Of a stretch of 64,000 nucleotides of DNA, positions 45,231 through 54,548 are shown piece by piece. The position numbers and the translations under genes were made by a program. Numbering within the stretch: the stretch's first letter is position 1; the number at the start of each line of letters is the position of its first letter. Under the pieces are notes generated by a model. The model worked only from the letters and a program-made list of their open reading frames with translations, did not search any database and was not told the origin of the DNA. The DNA is from Prolixibacteraceae bacterium. Lineage in GTDB: Bacteria > Bacteroidota > Bacteroidia > Bacteroidales > Prolixibacteraceae. The stretch lies in the NCBI GenBank assembly GCA_025355875.1, contig JANXYV010000115.1:38000-101999 (forward strand), written 5' to 3'.

Positions 45231-46316
45231 TTAATATCGAAATTCTTTCACCGCCTCAAAAAATGCCAACACATTTTCGACCGGGGTGTCCGGCTGAATG
45301 TTGTGTGCCGGAGCGCAGAGATATCCGTTGTATTTTCCGAAGATTTCGATTCGGCGTTTGACCTCATCTTTGATCTGAGCGATGGAGCCGTTTGGAAGCA
45401 ATTCCTGAATGTCGATACCGCCAAAGAAGACCAGATCGCGGCCATAATTTTGCACCAGATATTCCGGATTCATTCCATCGGCCAATGGTTGAAGGGGATT
45501 CAGGATATCGAGACCAATCTCAATAAAATCTGGAATGATCGGCAAAATGGAACCGCACGAATGCCATGCGATCTTCACCTTGGGATTTACTTTTTTAAAC
45601 TCCCCGAAAAGATATTTGATGCGCGGCTTGAAATGTTTTCGCCAACTGTCCAAATCGAGCATCATGCCCGACTGCATCCCGAAATCGTCGCCTGCCCAGA
45701 TGATGTTGGCACCGGCTTCAATGAGTTTTGTGCCAGTGACAAGATTGATGTGCATGATTTTGTCGAGCAATACCAGTAGATAATCAGGTTCCATCAGCAA
45801 ATCCATCAGTAGTTTTTCCAGGCCGGTGAGGTACCAGGCGGTTTCAAAAATGGTGGTTTCAAGATCGCCCACAATTGCGTACTTTTCACTGTATTCTTTT
45901 ACTGCTGAATTGGCAAGCCTAAATCGTGAAGGCCATTCCGGATCGAACCAGTCGTAATTCTCAATGTCGGCTTTCGTCTCAGCATGTGCTAAAGGAAACT
46001 CAAAAAACTCGTTATACAGGCCGGCATTTTTAAAGACCATGCCGTATTCGTTGGTGATCAATCCTTCGGGACTGATAGTTGTTGGTCGCTCTTTTGGAGT
46101 ACAAGCGGCAATACCCACACAATCGTTTCCCAGGGCAGTCAACAGTTTACTATGCGAAATACGGGTCGATAGCAGCGAATCTTCCGGCTCTTCAAAGGCT
46201 AGCCCCAGATGGGCCGAGAGCTTTTTTGCCATTTGCGGTGTCAGCGTGGCAAATACCGGAGGCCGATCGTGCGGTCGCCGATGGATGGCTGCTAAAACCC
46301 GTTCTTTTTGATTCAT
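45231..46316 (-). CDS. URO-D-fold family protein with complete zinc site
   Basis: A 361-residue cytoplasmic protein of the same superfamily as 20022-21284 but only distantly similar. The start (NQKERVLAAIHRRPHDRPPV) is that of MtaA/CmuA-type proteins. Both halves of the zinc site are seen: His-x-Cys in AWHSCGSILP and the distal Cys in NGYLCAPAHN. True uroporphyrinogen decarboxylase lacks this site, so heme synthesis is unlikely. It is embedded in the rhamnosidase cluster, without a corrinoid protein gene beside it. The substrate is unknown. Confidence 0.8.
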   Translation of the reverse strand: MNQKERVLAAIHRRPHDRPPVFATLTPQMAKKLSAHLGLAFEEPEDSLLSTRISHSKLLTALGNDCVGIAACTPKERPTTISPEGLITNEYGMVFKNAGLYNEFFEFPLAHAETKADIENYDWFDPEWPSRFRLANSAVKEYSEKYAIVGDLETTIFETAWYLTGLEKLLMDLLMEPDYLLVLLDKIMHINLVTGTKLIEAGANIIWAGDDFGMQSGMMLDLDSWRKHFKPRIKYLFGEFKKVNPKVKIAWHSCGSILPIIPDFIEIGLDILNPLQPLADGMNPEYLVQNYGRDLVFFGGIDIQELLPNGSIAQIKDEVKRRIEIFGKYNGYLCAPAHNIQPDTPVENVLAFFEAVKEFRY

Positions 46317-46340
46317 AGTTAGTTTAGTATTTTGATGCTT

Positions 46341-48524
46341 TTATTTTAGTAAAATTTCTCCGGATTCAGCATCAAGCAGCCAGGTTGAATAGGATGGGAT
46401 TTTCAGGTTCAGCGTTTTTCCATTTTTCAGGCTGATTTTCCTTTCTCCTCCATCTTTGGTGTGAATCATCAATAAACCTGAATTGGCATAGGTAAAATCA
46501 TTGGATTCGTTGTAGATGTGGCAGCCGGCTTTCCGAAGTAGTTCCCTGAAAAAATCAGTTTCATGGATCGGTAGGCATGAATAAACACTGGTGTAATCTT
46601 TAAAGAATTTCCTTGCTGCAACGGTCTGTCTGCCTTTTTTCAACCGAGCCAGAACTTCTGATTTCTGATCTGCTATTGTGACCATCGGCTGAACAGCACC
46701 TTCGAAATTGTATTCAGTTTTGCTGTTTTGGATGATCACCGAAGGTTTTTCAGTTGAAATAAGCGGAGTCGTTTTAAAACCAGTAAGCTCTTCGACAAAA
46801 GCCAAACTGTTTTTCTGTCCGTCGGTGTATCCGGGAAGATAATTCCAGATGAGTGTCCGCCCTTTTTTGGCAACCTTTTCGCGTATAAATGTTCGTTCTT
46901 TTTCAGTCATTTTGAAGACATTCATAAACAAAATGGCTTTGTACTGGTCCAGATTTAACTTATCGAGATCGAACAAATATATCTGGTCGGACGAAGTTCC
47001 CGAACGCAATGCTTCTTCAAAAGCCTGATCAAGCAGGTTGTAGCAAATGGGTGTCCAGCGGTTTTTGGTGTAATAAAAACTCTCCTGATCCCATACATAC
47101 AGCACATCTGCAACTGATTTATACTCCTGACTCTTCCGGTTTTCGAAAAATTCCCGTTCCTCCCGAATGCTTTTCAGATAAACCGGATTATCCCACCATC
47201 CAAAACTTTCGCGCGGACCAAAATCATAGTACCACAATCCGGTTCCACGCATGAGTGGATAAATTGCGCTTCGCTGAAGTACGGAGACATATTGCGGATC
47301 ATACTTTCCTGAATTACGCACCGGATCAAGGGCTGTTTTTTTCTGAATATGCCCGTTATCCATTTCGTCGAGCCATAGTTTTCCGTGTAGGTTAGCTGAT
47401 TCGATCACTCCGCGTGAATTTCCGGAACCACCGGCGAGTTGGGTTGCCCCCCAATAGGATTGCGGCGCGGCGAGGTAATCAACCGTGGGGCAATTCAGAA
47501 TTCGTTCGATAAAAATGTGCCCTCCGGCAGCCTGTCGACAAAAAGTCATGTGGAAATATCCGTAGAAAACTCCGACAATCAGCGTACGTGGCCAGTTCTT
47601 CTTGACAACAGAAGTAAAAAATTCGATGTCTTCGGCCACCACTTCCTGTTGAGCGGTGTAATAATCGATCACACGTTGCTCTTTGGCTGGATTGCGGAAA
47701 ATGCCCTCGGCAGTGTAGTTTCGTTCTGCAGTATCCGGAATGCTTGCATTGTTCAGGCTGAATTTTTCAGAATTCCATGCTTTTTGAAGTTCTTTGTCGC
47801 TTTTGTATTTATTTTTCAGCCAATTCCGGAAATAGGAAGTCATTGCTAAACCAGTATCCGGATCATTGTCGATAAAACCCCAGTTGTGCCATTCGCCGTA
47901 TACCCCGCTGCAAACATGAATTCCAATCACCGATTTTCCTTCTGGCGTTTCAGCCATGCGCTGGCAAAATTCCACCAGTTTTTCTCCGGATTCTTTCCGC
48001 CATTTCATGGAAGCCAGACTGGCCCGAAATGGACGATCGGTGTCTCCATCCTCGTTGTTGAAAGGAGGTCCGTATGTCCGCTGATCGACCGGACCATTGG
48101 CAAACTGCACACATTCATCCGGATTTTGCTCGTTCCACCAAAAAGGAGCATTCACATGCACACGAATAACCACCGAAGCATCCGGACAAACATCAAGCAG
48201 ACCGCGAACCTGATGTTGCGCTTTTTCAATATCGAGTTGATTTGATCCTTTATACCAAATGTCTTCAAAATACAAATCGAGCTGAAACAGGCTGATTCCA
48301 GCTTCTGCAAAGTTTTTAAGGTTTCTCTGCGGAACTTCTTCCCAGCTCCAGCGTGCCCCGTAGGCATGGGTGAGGGCATAAAAATCAGGAGAAGTTGGCT
48401 GATTGTTAACAAACAGGGTTGGCTTACCAAGATAATTTTTGACCACAGCAGTTTTTTCTGTCTGTGCCTGAATCAGCAGCGGACAGATGGTGAGGAAAAG
48501 AATCCAACGAATTTTGTTACGCAT
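46341..48524 (-). CDS. GH42-like beta-galactosidase family protein
   Basis: A 727-residue exported enzyme (signal peptide about 1-20). The barrel resembles GH42 and related clan A families: NFAEAGISLFQLDLYFED at the start, VCSGVYGEWHNWGF with a likely acid/base Glu, and KLWLDEMDNGH with a likely nucleophile Glu. A trimerisation-like Rossmann domain (about 490-600: YKAILFMNVFKMTEKE) and a C-terminal sandwich follow, as in GH42. Identity within the clan is not certain. It starts one base after the GH28 stop, so the two are tightly coupled. Confidence 0.75.
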   Translation of the reverse strand: MRNKIRWILFLTICPLLIQAQTEKTAVVKNYLGKPTLFVNNQPTSPDFYALTHAYGARWSWEEVPQRNLKNFAEAGISLFQLDLYFEDIWYKGSNQLDIEKAQHQVRGLLDVCPDASVVIRVHVNAPFWWNEQNPDECVQFANGPVDQRTYGPPFNNEDGDTDRPFRASLASMKWRKESGEKLVEFCQRMAETPEGKSVIGIHVCSGVYGEWHNWGFIDNDPDTGLAMTSYFRNWLKNKYKSDKELQKAWNSEKFSLNNASIPDTAERNYTAEGIFRNPAKEQRVIDYYTAQQEVVAEDIEFFTSVVKKNWPRTLIVGVFYGYFHMTFCRQAAGGHIFIERILNCPTVDYLAAPQSYWGATQLAGGSGNSRGVIESANLHGKLWLDEMDNGHIQKKTALDPVRNSGKYDPQYVSVLQRSAIYPLMRGTGLWYYDFGPRESFGWWDNPVYLKSIREEREFFENRKSQEYKSVADVLYVWDQESFYYTKNRWTPICYNLLDQAFEEALRSGTSSDQIYLFDLDKLNLDQYKAILFMNVFKMTEKERTFIREKVAKKGRTLIWNYLPGYTDGQKNSLAFVEELTGFKTTPLISTEKPSVIIQNSKTEYNFEGAVQPMVTIADQKSEVLARLKKGRQTVAARKFFKDYTSVYSCLPIHETDFFRELLRKAGCHIYNESNDFTYANSGLLMIHTKDGGERKISLKNGKTLNLKIPSYSTWLLDAESGEILLK

Positions 48525-48525
48525 A

Positions 48526-50136
48526 TTATTTCACATTTTCTTTTAGCACGAATACATCTTTTCCGTACAAGGCCGAATTGGTTACCTGCAGATTGTTGCC
48601 ATTGCTGGCCTTGATTGGCGCCAAGCCGTTTGCATCTGAAGCGGCAAGGCCTTTAAACCGGTCGATGGAAACATTCTCAAAATTTTGAATTTCAATTCCG
48701 TTGGTAAAGAAATCCGGAAGTTTTCCATCCCATTTCAACTCCAGATCAGAAATCGAAAGGCCTTTTACAAACTGTGCATACAAACCCGGAATATCGTGTC
48801 TGAACACTGCAAATTCATTGGAAAAAGCGGGCCTCAAATCGAAGTTTCCACCATACGAAGCGGTGTACTTTCCGGAACGAATAGTCAGATTCACCCTGTT
48901 AAAACGAACGTTTTCGATCTGACTTTCCTTGGTTCCATAAATCACGATTCCGGTTTCACTTTGCGCAATGATGTCGGTAAACGAGATGTTGTTCACTTTT
49001 CCGACCACGCCATTGGGAGTGTCGCGGATGGCTGAAATATGGATCGGTTCGCCCTTTCCCCACCAATGTCCGGAATGAAGGCGGTTGTTAATGATGATAT
49101 TCGAAAACAAAACGTTTTCAATGGAGGTATGGTCACGCGCAAAGATTCCGATGCCCCGGTTTGAATCAACCATCACCAGATTGCTGAAAACCAGGTTTCG
49201 GATCGGGTGATGTCCGTAGCCAATCCGGATGCAGGCAGAACGCGAGGATAACACACAATTGGTAACCGCAACGTTTTCGGCATAACCAGTCTTATTTCCT
49301 ATTTTCTGAGGACGATAGGCCGGATCGCCTGGCGCAGGCAGACTGCTGAAACCGGTAACAATAATTGCATCGTCGCCTGCCAGAATATTACAATTGGAAA
49401 TCCGGATATTTCGTGAATTGGTGCAATGGATTCCATCGTTGTTGGGGATCACCGGATTGTTGAGTATAGAGATGCCCTCCACTTCGACATTATCACAGTC
49501 ACCGATTCGCAAAGTCCATTCCGGCGAGTCTTTTAAAGTGATTCCTGAAATACGGACGTTTTCGCAAGCTTCCAGAAGGATCATCAGTCCCGGACGGAAA
49601 GAATACGACACCGGGCCATCCTCAAAGATGATTCCAGGCTTCATGAATTCGATGCCCTGACGGATGTATTTCCGGTCGAAATCATGGCCCATGTGGGGTT
49701 TGTCGAGGCCATTCATGAAGAATGTTCCGCTCCCGTTGATTTCACCGTTTCCCGAGATCGAGATGTTGCTTGCTTCACTGGCACAGATCAGTCCATACCG
49801 GTTGTACCCTTCGTTAAACAGCGCGTTTTTTAGAGGCAGATAATCTGAAGTATCCTTGCTCCCAACCAGTTTTGCCCCGGCTTCAAGCTGAAGATTGACA
49901 TTCGAAAGCAAGACTACGGTTCCTGAAATAAAGGTTCCTGAAGGAATGATCACCGTTCCTCCGCCTTCTTCACTGCACTTTGCAATGGCGCTGTTTATGG
50001 CTTTGGTATTGACGGTGGCGTTGTCAGCCCTGGCTCCAAAATCAATTATGCGATATTCTTTTGCCTGAAGACTTTGATGACCCGCCAGGCAGAAAAGAAT
50101 TGCGGAAAGGATTACCAATAATTTTCCTGTTTTCAT
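48526..50136 (-). CDS. GH28 polygalacturonase-type enzyme
   Basis: A 536-residue exported right-handed beta-helix glycosidase (signal peptide about 1-24). The GH28 motifs are seen in order: IPNNDGIHC (variant of NTD), LAGDDAIIV with the catalytic Asp pair near residue 255, and RIGYGHHPIRN (the G-H region). The opening DFGARADNATVNTKAINSAI is a pectate-lyase-3-like segment common in this family. Substrates are galacturonan or rhamnogalacturonan backbones, or pectic side chains. It is next to a GH78 gene on one side and the GH42-like gene on the other. Confidence 0.88.
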   Translation of the reverse strand: MKTGKLLVILSAILFCLAGHQSLQAKEYRIIDFGARADNATVNTKAINSAIAKCSEEGGGTVIIPSGTFISGTVVLLSNVNLQLEAGAKLVGSKDTSDYLPLKNALFNEGYNRYGLICASEASNISISGNGEINGSGTFFMNGLDKPHMGHDFDRKYIRQGIEFMKPGIIFEDGPVSYSFRPGLMILLEACENVRISGITLKDSPEWTLRIGDCDNVEVEGISILNNPVIPNNDGIHCTNSRNIRISNCNILAGDDAIIVTGFSSLPAPGDPAYRPQKIGNKTGYAENVAVTNCVLSSRSACIRIGYGHHPIRNLVFSNLVMVDSNRGIGIFARDHTSIENVLFSNIIINNRLHSGHWWGKGEPIHISAIRDTPNGVVGKVNNISFTDIIAQSETGIVIYGTKESQIENVRFNRVNLTIRSGKYTASYGGNFDLRPAFSNEFAVFRHDIPGLYAQFVKGLSISDLELKWDGKLPDFFTNGIEIQNFENVSIDRFKGLAASDANGLAPIKASNGNNLQVTNSALYGKDVFVLKENVK

Positions 50137-50164
50137 ATAGTAAGATTATAAAAGGTTCATTGCT

Positions 50165-52612
50165 TTATTTTTGAAGTCTGACTGTTTGTTTCCCGGCTTT
50201 CAGGCTGATTTTCTGAGTGCCCCAGACAAAACTGGCCTGGATGTCTTTGGGAATGACAATCGTTCCTTCAACTCTCGTGTCCACTTTTCTCAGGTCAAGT
50301 TCAATGTTCCCCAATGGATGTGGATAAACGGCCGTGATTGAAGTCAGTTCGCCAAATGCCGGAGCAATTTCAACCGTTTTGTGCCCGGCTGAGGTAGGTT
50401 TTATCCCGCAAATTGTCCGGAAGAAAAAATAGTCAGGCACGGTGCTCCACGGATGACATTCCGATCGCTGATTTTCTTCTCCCCATTCGAGCGGAACTTC
50501 GGCAAAGGTGGTCATACCGCGTTCTTTCATCAGTTCCCATTCCGAAAGCTGAGGCAGAAATTGTTCCTGGAGACAGGTTTTGTCCAGTGCTTCGAACAGG
50601 TACAAATGCAGGAACAAATCGACCTGACCAAACCAGTCTTTAGGTTCCAGTAATTTTGTCATAAGTTGTTTGGCTTCCTCGCCAGAAGTAGCTTCTGCCA
50701 GGATGGCCAGGATGTTGGTAATCTGGCTGACCTGTTTATTGTCAGGCGATTCAGTATAAAATCCATCCGGATTTTTGCAAAGCTGATTGACCGCTTTGCA
50801 AATCTGATCAGCCCGGTTTCGGAATTCGGTAGCCTGGGAAGTTTTGCCCAGATATTCAAAAATATCGGCTGCATGACGCAATGTATATGCATAGTGCAAG
50901 GTGTACAGGATGCAGTTTCCTTCGTAAATGGCAGGCGGCTCGCCATTTTTATAATGACGAGGCCAGGCGAGCGCGCCCCACCAGTCCATTTTTCCCATCA
51001 GTCCGTTGGGCTGCATTTTTTGTTCAAACCAATGCAACACATTGCCGATTCCCAGTTCAAACTGGGAGATGAAAGCCTTGTCGTCTTTCCACATCATGTA
51101 ATCGTGTACCTGATCAATCCAGATCAGTGAATAGGAAGGAATAATCAGATGGAAAGGATTGGGATAGCAGGCATAGGTCAAACCTTCCGGAATACGCGAC
51201 TGGTCGAACTGGATGAGCGCATTTCGGGTCAGCCGGTCGTCACCCGAAAGCGTGAGCAGCGTGAGGTTGTGAACACGCGAGTCGCCGGTATATTGCATTT
51301 GTTCATAGGCCGCATCTGATAGCAGCATATCCTGCGCACAAATGCTGACAGTCCGCCAACCGGCATCCATCATCCAACCGGTCAATGGCGAATCGCTTTC
51401 GAAAACTGCTTTTCGCTCAATCGGTGCATTGCAGGAAACGTGGTAATAGTTTTCGATGACAAGCGGAGAATTTCTGGTTTGGATGTCGAGCTGAAGATAG
51501 CGGAAAGCCCTGATATAAGTTGGTTTGAACAAACGGTTTTTGCCTCCATCCGGAATGAACACATCCTTGATTCCAACCATGTACTTTCCTTCGATCTGGC
51601 TTCGGTTTCCTTTGGGAGCATGGTTTTTCATAATCAAATTCTCTGCGTACATGGCCTGAATCCGTGCATCTTTTCCGCCCGAGACCAGCATTTCAGGATA
51701 ACCCATTGTTTCCACCGCCTGATCGATCAGGATGCTTACTTTTTTATTGGCAGGAATGGTGAGATTTCCGGTTCCTTTCAGAAAATCATCCTTCACTTCC
51801 ATTCCTGAAGAGCGGCGAATTCCGGCAAACAACACTTTTTCTTCCTTTAAGATTCCTGTCCGTCGCGGAATCAGTAGTTTTCCACCACCATATAAAATTC
51901 CTCCGGCAAATTGTTCATCGCGACCTCCGGCGATGTCGCACCATTTGGCAGGCAGCCATTTGGAATCATCATATGCCGATTTCTCCCAACCCCATGGATA
52001 TTTGTCGGCCCGAATGCTATCGGTCGGATTGCCCACATACAAACCAAAATCGATAGTATTGCGGTCAGTCATCCATTCTACCATTTTTGGAGAATACGCC
52101 TGATTGTGAAAACATTTCCAGCTTCCGCCGGAAGTATTTACCATTTTCTCGGTTTCGGAATCGCCTTGTAAAATAAAGGAGGTCATTTGCGAAAAGAAAG
52201 TGAAAGAGCGTTTCGGACCCCAGTTTACCACTTCTGCGGCAATGGTGTTTTTTCCAGATTGCAGGTATCCGGCAATATCAAGAGTTTCGAAAAACCAATG
52301 AGATAAATCGCCACGGGCCGGTCCGCGGGTAATGTATTTCCCGTTTACAAACAGCCGGTAATGGTTGTCGGCTGAAAGATGAATGACGAATTTTTCGGGT
52401 TTCTTGGGAAGTTCGAAATTCTTCCGGAACAGAATCACCGAATGAGCCTGTGGTTCGGCTGTGGGATGCATGATCCACTGTGCAGTCCATTTTACGGGTT
52501 GGGAAAAAGCGGAAAACGATAGTAAAAGAATGAGGATGTAAGCCCCCTTCCTGTTCCCCCAAATGGAGGAAAGCCAGTGGAATCGGGTTACAGTGTTCAT
52601 TATATTTCTCAT
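50165..52612 (-). CDS. Second GH78-type alpha-L-rhamnosidase
   Basis: An 815-residue exported enzyme. The N-terminal jelly-roll (FRKNFELPKKPEKFVIHLSA) is followed by the (alpha/alpha)6 barrel with LLSDAAYEQMQYTGDSRVHN, the GH78 motif with the general acid, and a C-terminal sandwich (ITAVYPHPLGNIELDL). It differs in layout from the enzyme at 42408-45158: it has one fewer N-terminal domain, so the two probably attack different linkages. The hydrophobic part of the signal peptide begins only near residue 24; an internal start at 52600 (MNTVTR) is possible. Confidence 0.88.
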   Translation of the reverse strand: MRNIMNTVTRFHWLSSIWGNRKGAYILILLLSFSAFSQPVKWTAQWIMHPTAEPQAHSVILFRKNFELPKKPEKFVIHLSADNHYRLFVNGKYITRGPARGDLSHWFFETLDIAGYLQSGKNTIAAEVVNWGPKRSFTFFSQMTSFILQGDSETEKMVNTSGGSWKCFHNQAYSPKMVEWMTDRNTIDFGLYVGNPTDSIRADKYPWGWEKSAYDDSKWLPAKWCDIAGGRDEQFAGGILYGGGKLLIPRRTGILKEEKVLFAGIRRSSGMEVKDDFLKGTGNLTIPANKKVSILIDQAVETMGYPEMLVSGGKDARIQAMYAENLIMKNHAPKGNRSQIEGKYMVGIKDVFIPDGGKNRLFKPTYIRAFRYLQLDIQTRNSPLVIENYYHVSCNAPIERKAVFESDSPLTGWMMDAGWRTVSICAQDMLLSDAAYEQMQYTGDSRVHNLTLLTLSGDDRLTRNALIQFDQSRIPEGLTYACYPNPFHLIIPSYSLIWIDQVHDYMMWKDDKAFISQFELGIGNVLHWFEQKMQPNGLMGKMDWWGALAWPRHYKNGEPPAIYEGNCILYTLHYAYTLRHAADIFEYLGKTSQATEFRNRADQICKAVNQLCKNPDGFYTESPDNKQVSQITNILAILAEATSGEEAKQLMTKLLEPKDWFGQVDLFLHLYLFEALDKTCLQEQFLPQLSEWELMKERGMTTFAEVPLEWGEENQRSECHPWSTVPDYFFFRTICGIKPTSAGHKTVEIAPAFGELTSITAVYPHPLGNIELDLRKVDTRVEGTIVIPKDIQASFVWGTQKISLKAGKQTVRLQK

Positions 52613-52669
52613 TGAAGGTTTAAGTTTAGCAAACTATGCAGTTTAACAGCATTTTAAAGAAAAGTGGCC

Positions 52670-53476
52670 TTACTCAAACAAAGATTCATCCAGCGGACAA
52701 TCAAAATTGGCAGCAATGGCTCTGATTTGTGCATCGCTCAGGGTGTTTTTCGCACCACCGGCTGCCATTACGCGCAAACATATTTCTGATGCTTTTTCTG
52801 CCACATCAATGCGACCAAAGGCTTCGTCGAGATTTCGTCCGCAACCGCAAATACCGTGAAATTGCCAGACTGCCAGGTTACGGCGGCTCATGGCATCGGC
52901 GGTGGCCTTTCCCAGATCCAGGCTTCCGGCCATTACCCAGGGCAGAAATTCGATTCCCTGTGGAAATACCACGACACATTCGGCATGGCTTTGCCAAAGC
53001 AGTTTGCTCAGGCTTTGGGTATCAAGATTGGCCACTGCATAAGTCAGGGCGATCACACTGTTGGGATGAGTGTGGATGAATGCAAAAGACTGATTGTTTG
53101 ATTTTTCCTTGATGCGACAGTGTGACAATAAATGCGATGGAAGTTCGGAAGTTGGCGCTCCAACCGGTTCATAGCCCCAAAGCAACTGCCAGGCTTCGCC
53201 GGTTTCGTCGATTTCGATCACCCCGATATTCTTTTCCGGGAAAACTTCGATGTTGCGCAGGAAACGGCCTGTTCCGGTAACGAGGAAACGTTCACCGGCT
53301 ATTTCAGGCATGGCAATAGGCAGTTTTGCCCTTTCTGATTTGGGCTGCAAGCCGTTAAAATACTCGTAATTCTCCGGATTTAAACGAAGGCTGATGTTTC
53401 CGCCGTTCGATTCGGCCCATCCGCGGCGAGCCATGTCGCCACTGGTCTTTTTAATTTCGTCAATTAGTTTTTGCAT
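52670..53476 (-). CDS. rhaD: Rhamnulose-1-phosphate aldolase
   Basis: Splits L-rhamnulose 1-phosphate into dihydroxyacetone phosphate and L-lactaldehyde in the cytoplasm. The 268-residue product is a class II aldolase. NGGNISLRL binds the phosphate, Glu111 is the likely catalytic residue, and His135, His137 (IHTHPNS) and His207 (WQFHGICGCG) are zinc ligands. The length is close to that of E. coli RhaD. It links the secreted rhamnosidases to central metabolism. Rhamnose isomerase and rhamnulokinase are not in the window. Confidence 0.92.
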   Translation of the reverse strand: MQKLIDEIKKTSGDMARRGWAESNGGNISLRLNPENYEYFNGLQPKSERAKLPIAMPEIAGERFLVTGTGRFLRNIEVFPEKNIGVIEIDETGEAWQLLWGYEPVGAPTSELPSHLLSHCRIKEKSNNQSFAFIHTHPNSVIALTYAVANLDTQSLSKLLWQSHAECVVVFPQGIEFLPWVMAGSLDLGKATADAMSRRNLAVWQFHGICGCGRNLDEAFGRIDVAEKASEICLRVMAAGGAKNTLSDAQIRAIAANFDCPLDESLFE

Positions 53477-53494
53477 GATGTTGTATTTTTGCTT

Positions 53495-54532
53495 TTAATT
53501 TTTCTCCCAGCCTTTCAGAAAATCCTGAAAAAAGGGTTTGATCCGATCGCCTCCTTTTTGGATATCGTGGTTTTTGAGTACGCGAAAGTTGTCAAGTGGA
53601 ATGCTGCTCAGTCCGCCATCCCATTCACGCAAGAGTCCATTCCACGATTTCTCCGGATAAATCCATATTCCTTCGCCATATAAAACATTTGCGGCGGCAA
53701 AGTCGACTACCACCATGCCGTATTTCTGCAGAGCTTTTGCCACAGTTAATTCACCAGGCAAAAGATCGAATTTGGAAAGGTCGAGGTTTGGATCCAATTG
53801 AATGACTGAACCTTCAGGAACGCCACCCTTAAAGTTGCCGTCGGTCCAAATTGCCGGATAAACGTATTCTTTGTAGGCTACAAAGCGCAGGGCACAGCTC
53901 AGTTTGTGCCTGATTTCACCGGCCTTGATCTCGTCGTACATGATGGTGCCAGCAAACGAGGGCACGCCCGCTGCCCGACTTGGACCGTATTGGTGAATGG
54001 ATTCATCGTCTTTCACCGGAAATTCTGCCTTATTTAAAACTCCGGAACCATCTAACGGAACAATTACCCCGGTACACGAAACCCAGTTGCCTGAACTGTC
54101 TTTTTCAACCAAAAACATGTCCCATGCGAGTTTGCGCTTCCAGTCAATTATGGTGGCATGCTGATCGCTTCCCGGCGATGGTTTCAGATTCGTGGGAATA
54201 GGCACGCCCATACGGTCAAAATCAGGATGATGTCGAAAATTAAACATGGGATGATTTCCAACTTTGACGAAAGGAACCGTACTGTCGACTTCGAAAATCG
54301 GGATAGTGTATTTATTCAGGTTGATGCCAAAGTTTTGATGGCTGTGATCCTTTTTCAGCAAGCTGATGTAATGATCGCTTTGCGGATCAATCTCTGAACC
54401 CCCGGCGATCGGTTGGTTCCAGAAACTATCTTCAGCAAAGAAACGTTTTACGCCCGGTTGTTCAGCTTTCTTCGGATTTGTAGTGCAAGCAATTACTGAT
54501 ATTGCAAGTAATGCAAGAATTAGGTTTTTCAT
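53495..54532 (-). CDS. Unknown lipoprotein of the rhamnose cluster
   Basis: A 345-residue lipoprotein; the signal ends in SVIACTTNP with the lipobox Cys at 16. I chose ATG at 54532 because it begins this signal; the frame is open from 54580. The mature protein has a FAEDSFWNQPI opening, several conserved-looking His and Asp residues (FRHHPDFDRMGVPIP; DQHATIIDWKRK), and alternates beta strands. I do not recognise the family. It is 18 bases before rhaD and 16 bases after the next gene, so it belongs to the same transcript, and a glycan-processing role is likely. Confidence 0.6.
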   Translation of the reverse strand: MKNLILALLAISVIACTTNPKKAEQPGVKRFFAEDSFWNQPIAGGSEIDPQSDHYISLLKKDHSHQNFGINLNKYTIPIFEVDSTVPFVKVGNHPMFNFRHHPDFDRMGVPIPTNLKPSPGSDQHATIIDWKRKLAWDMFLVEKDSSGNWVSCTGVIVPLDGSGVLNKAEFPVKDDESIHQYGPSRAAGVPSFAGTIMYDEIKAGEIRHKLSCALRFVAYKEYVYPAIWTDGNFKGGVPEGSVIQLDPNLDLSKFDLLPGELTVAKALQKYGMVVVDFAAANVLYGEGIWIYPEKSWNGLLREWDGGLSSIPLDNFRVLKNHDIQKGGDRIKPFFQDFLKGWEKN

Positions 54533-54548
54533 TCTTAATATTTTATCG

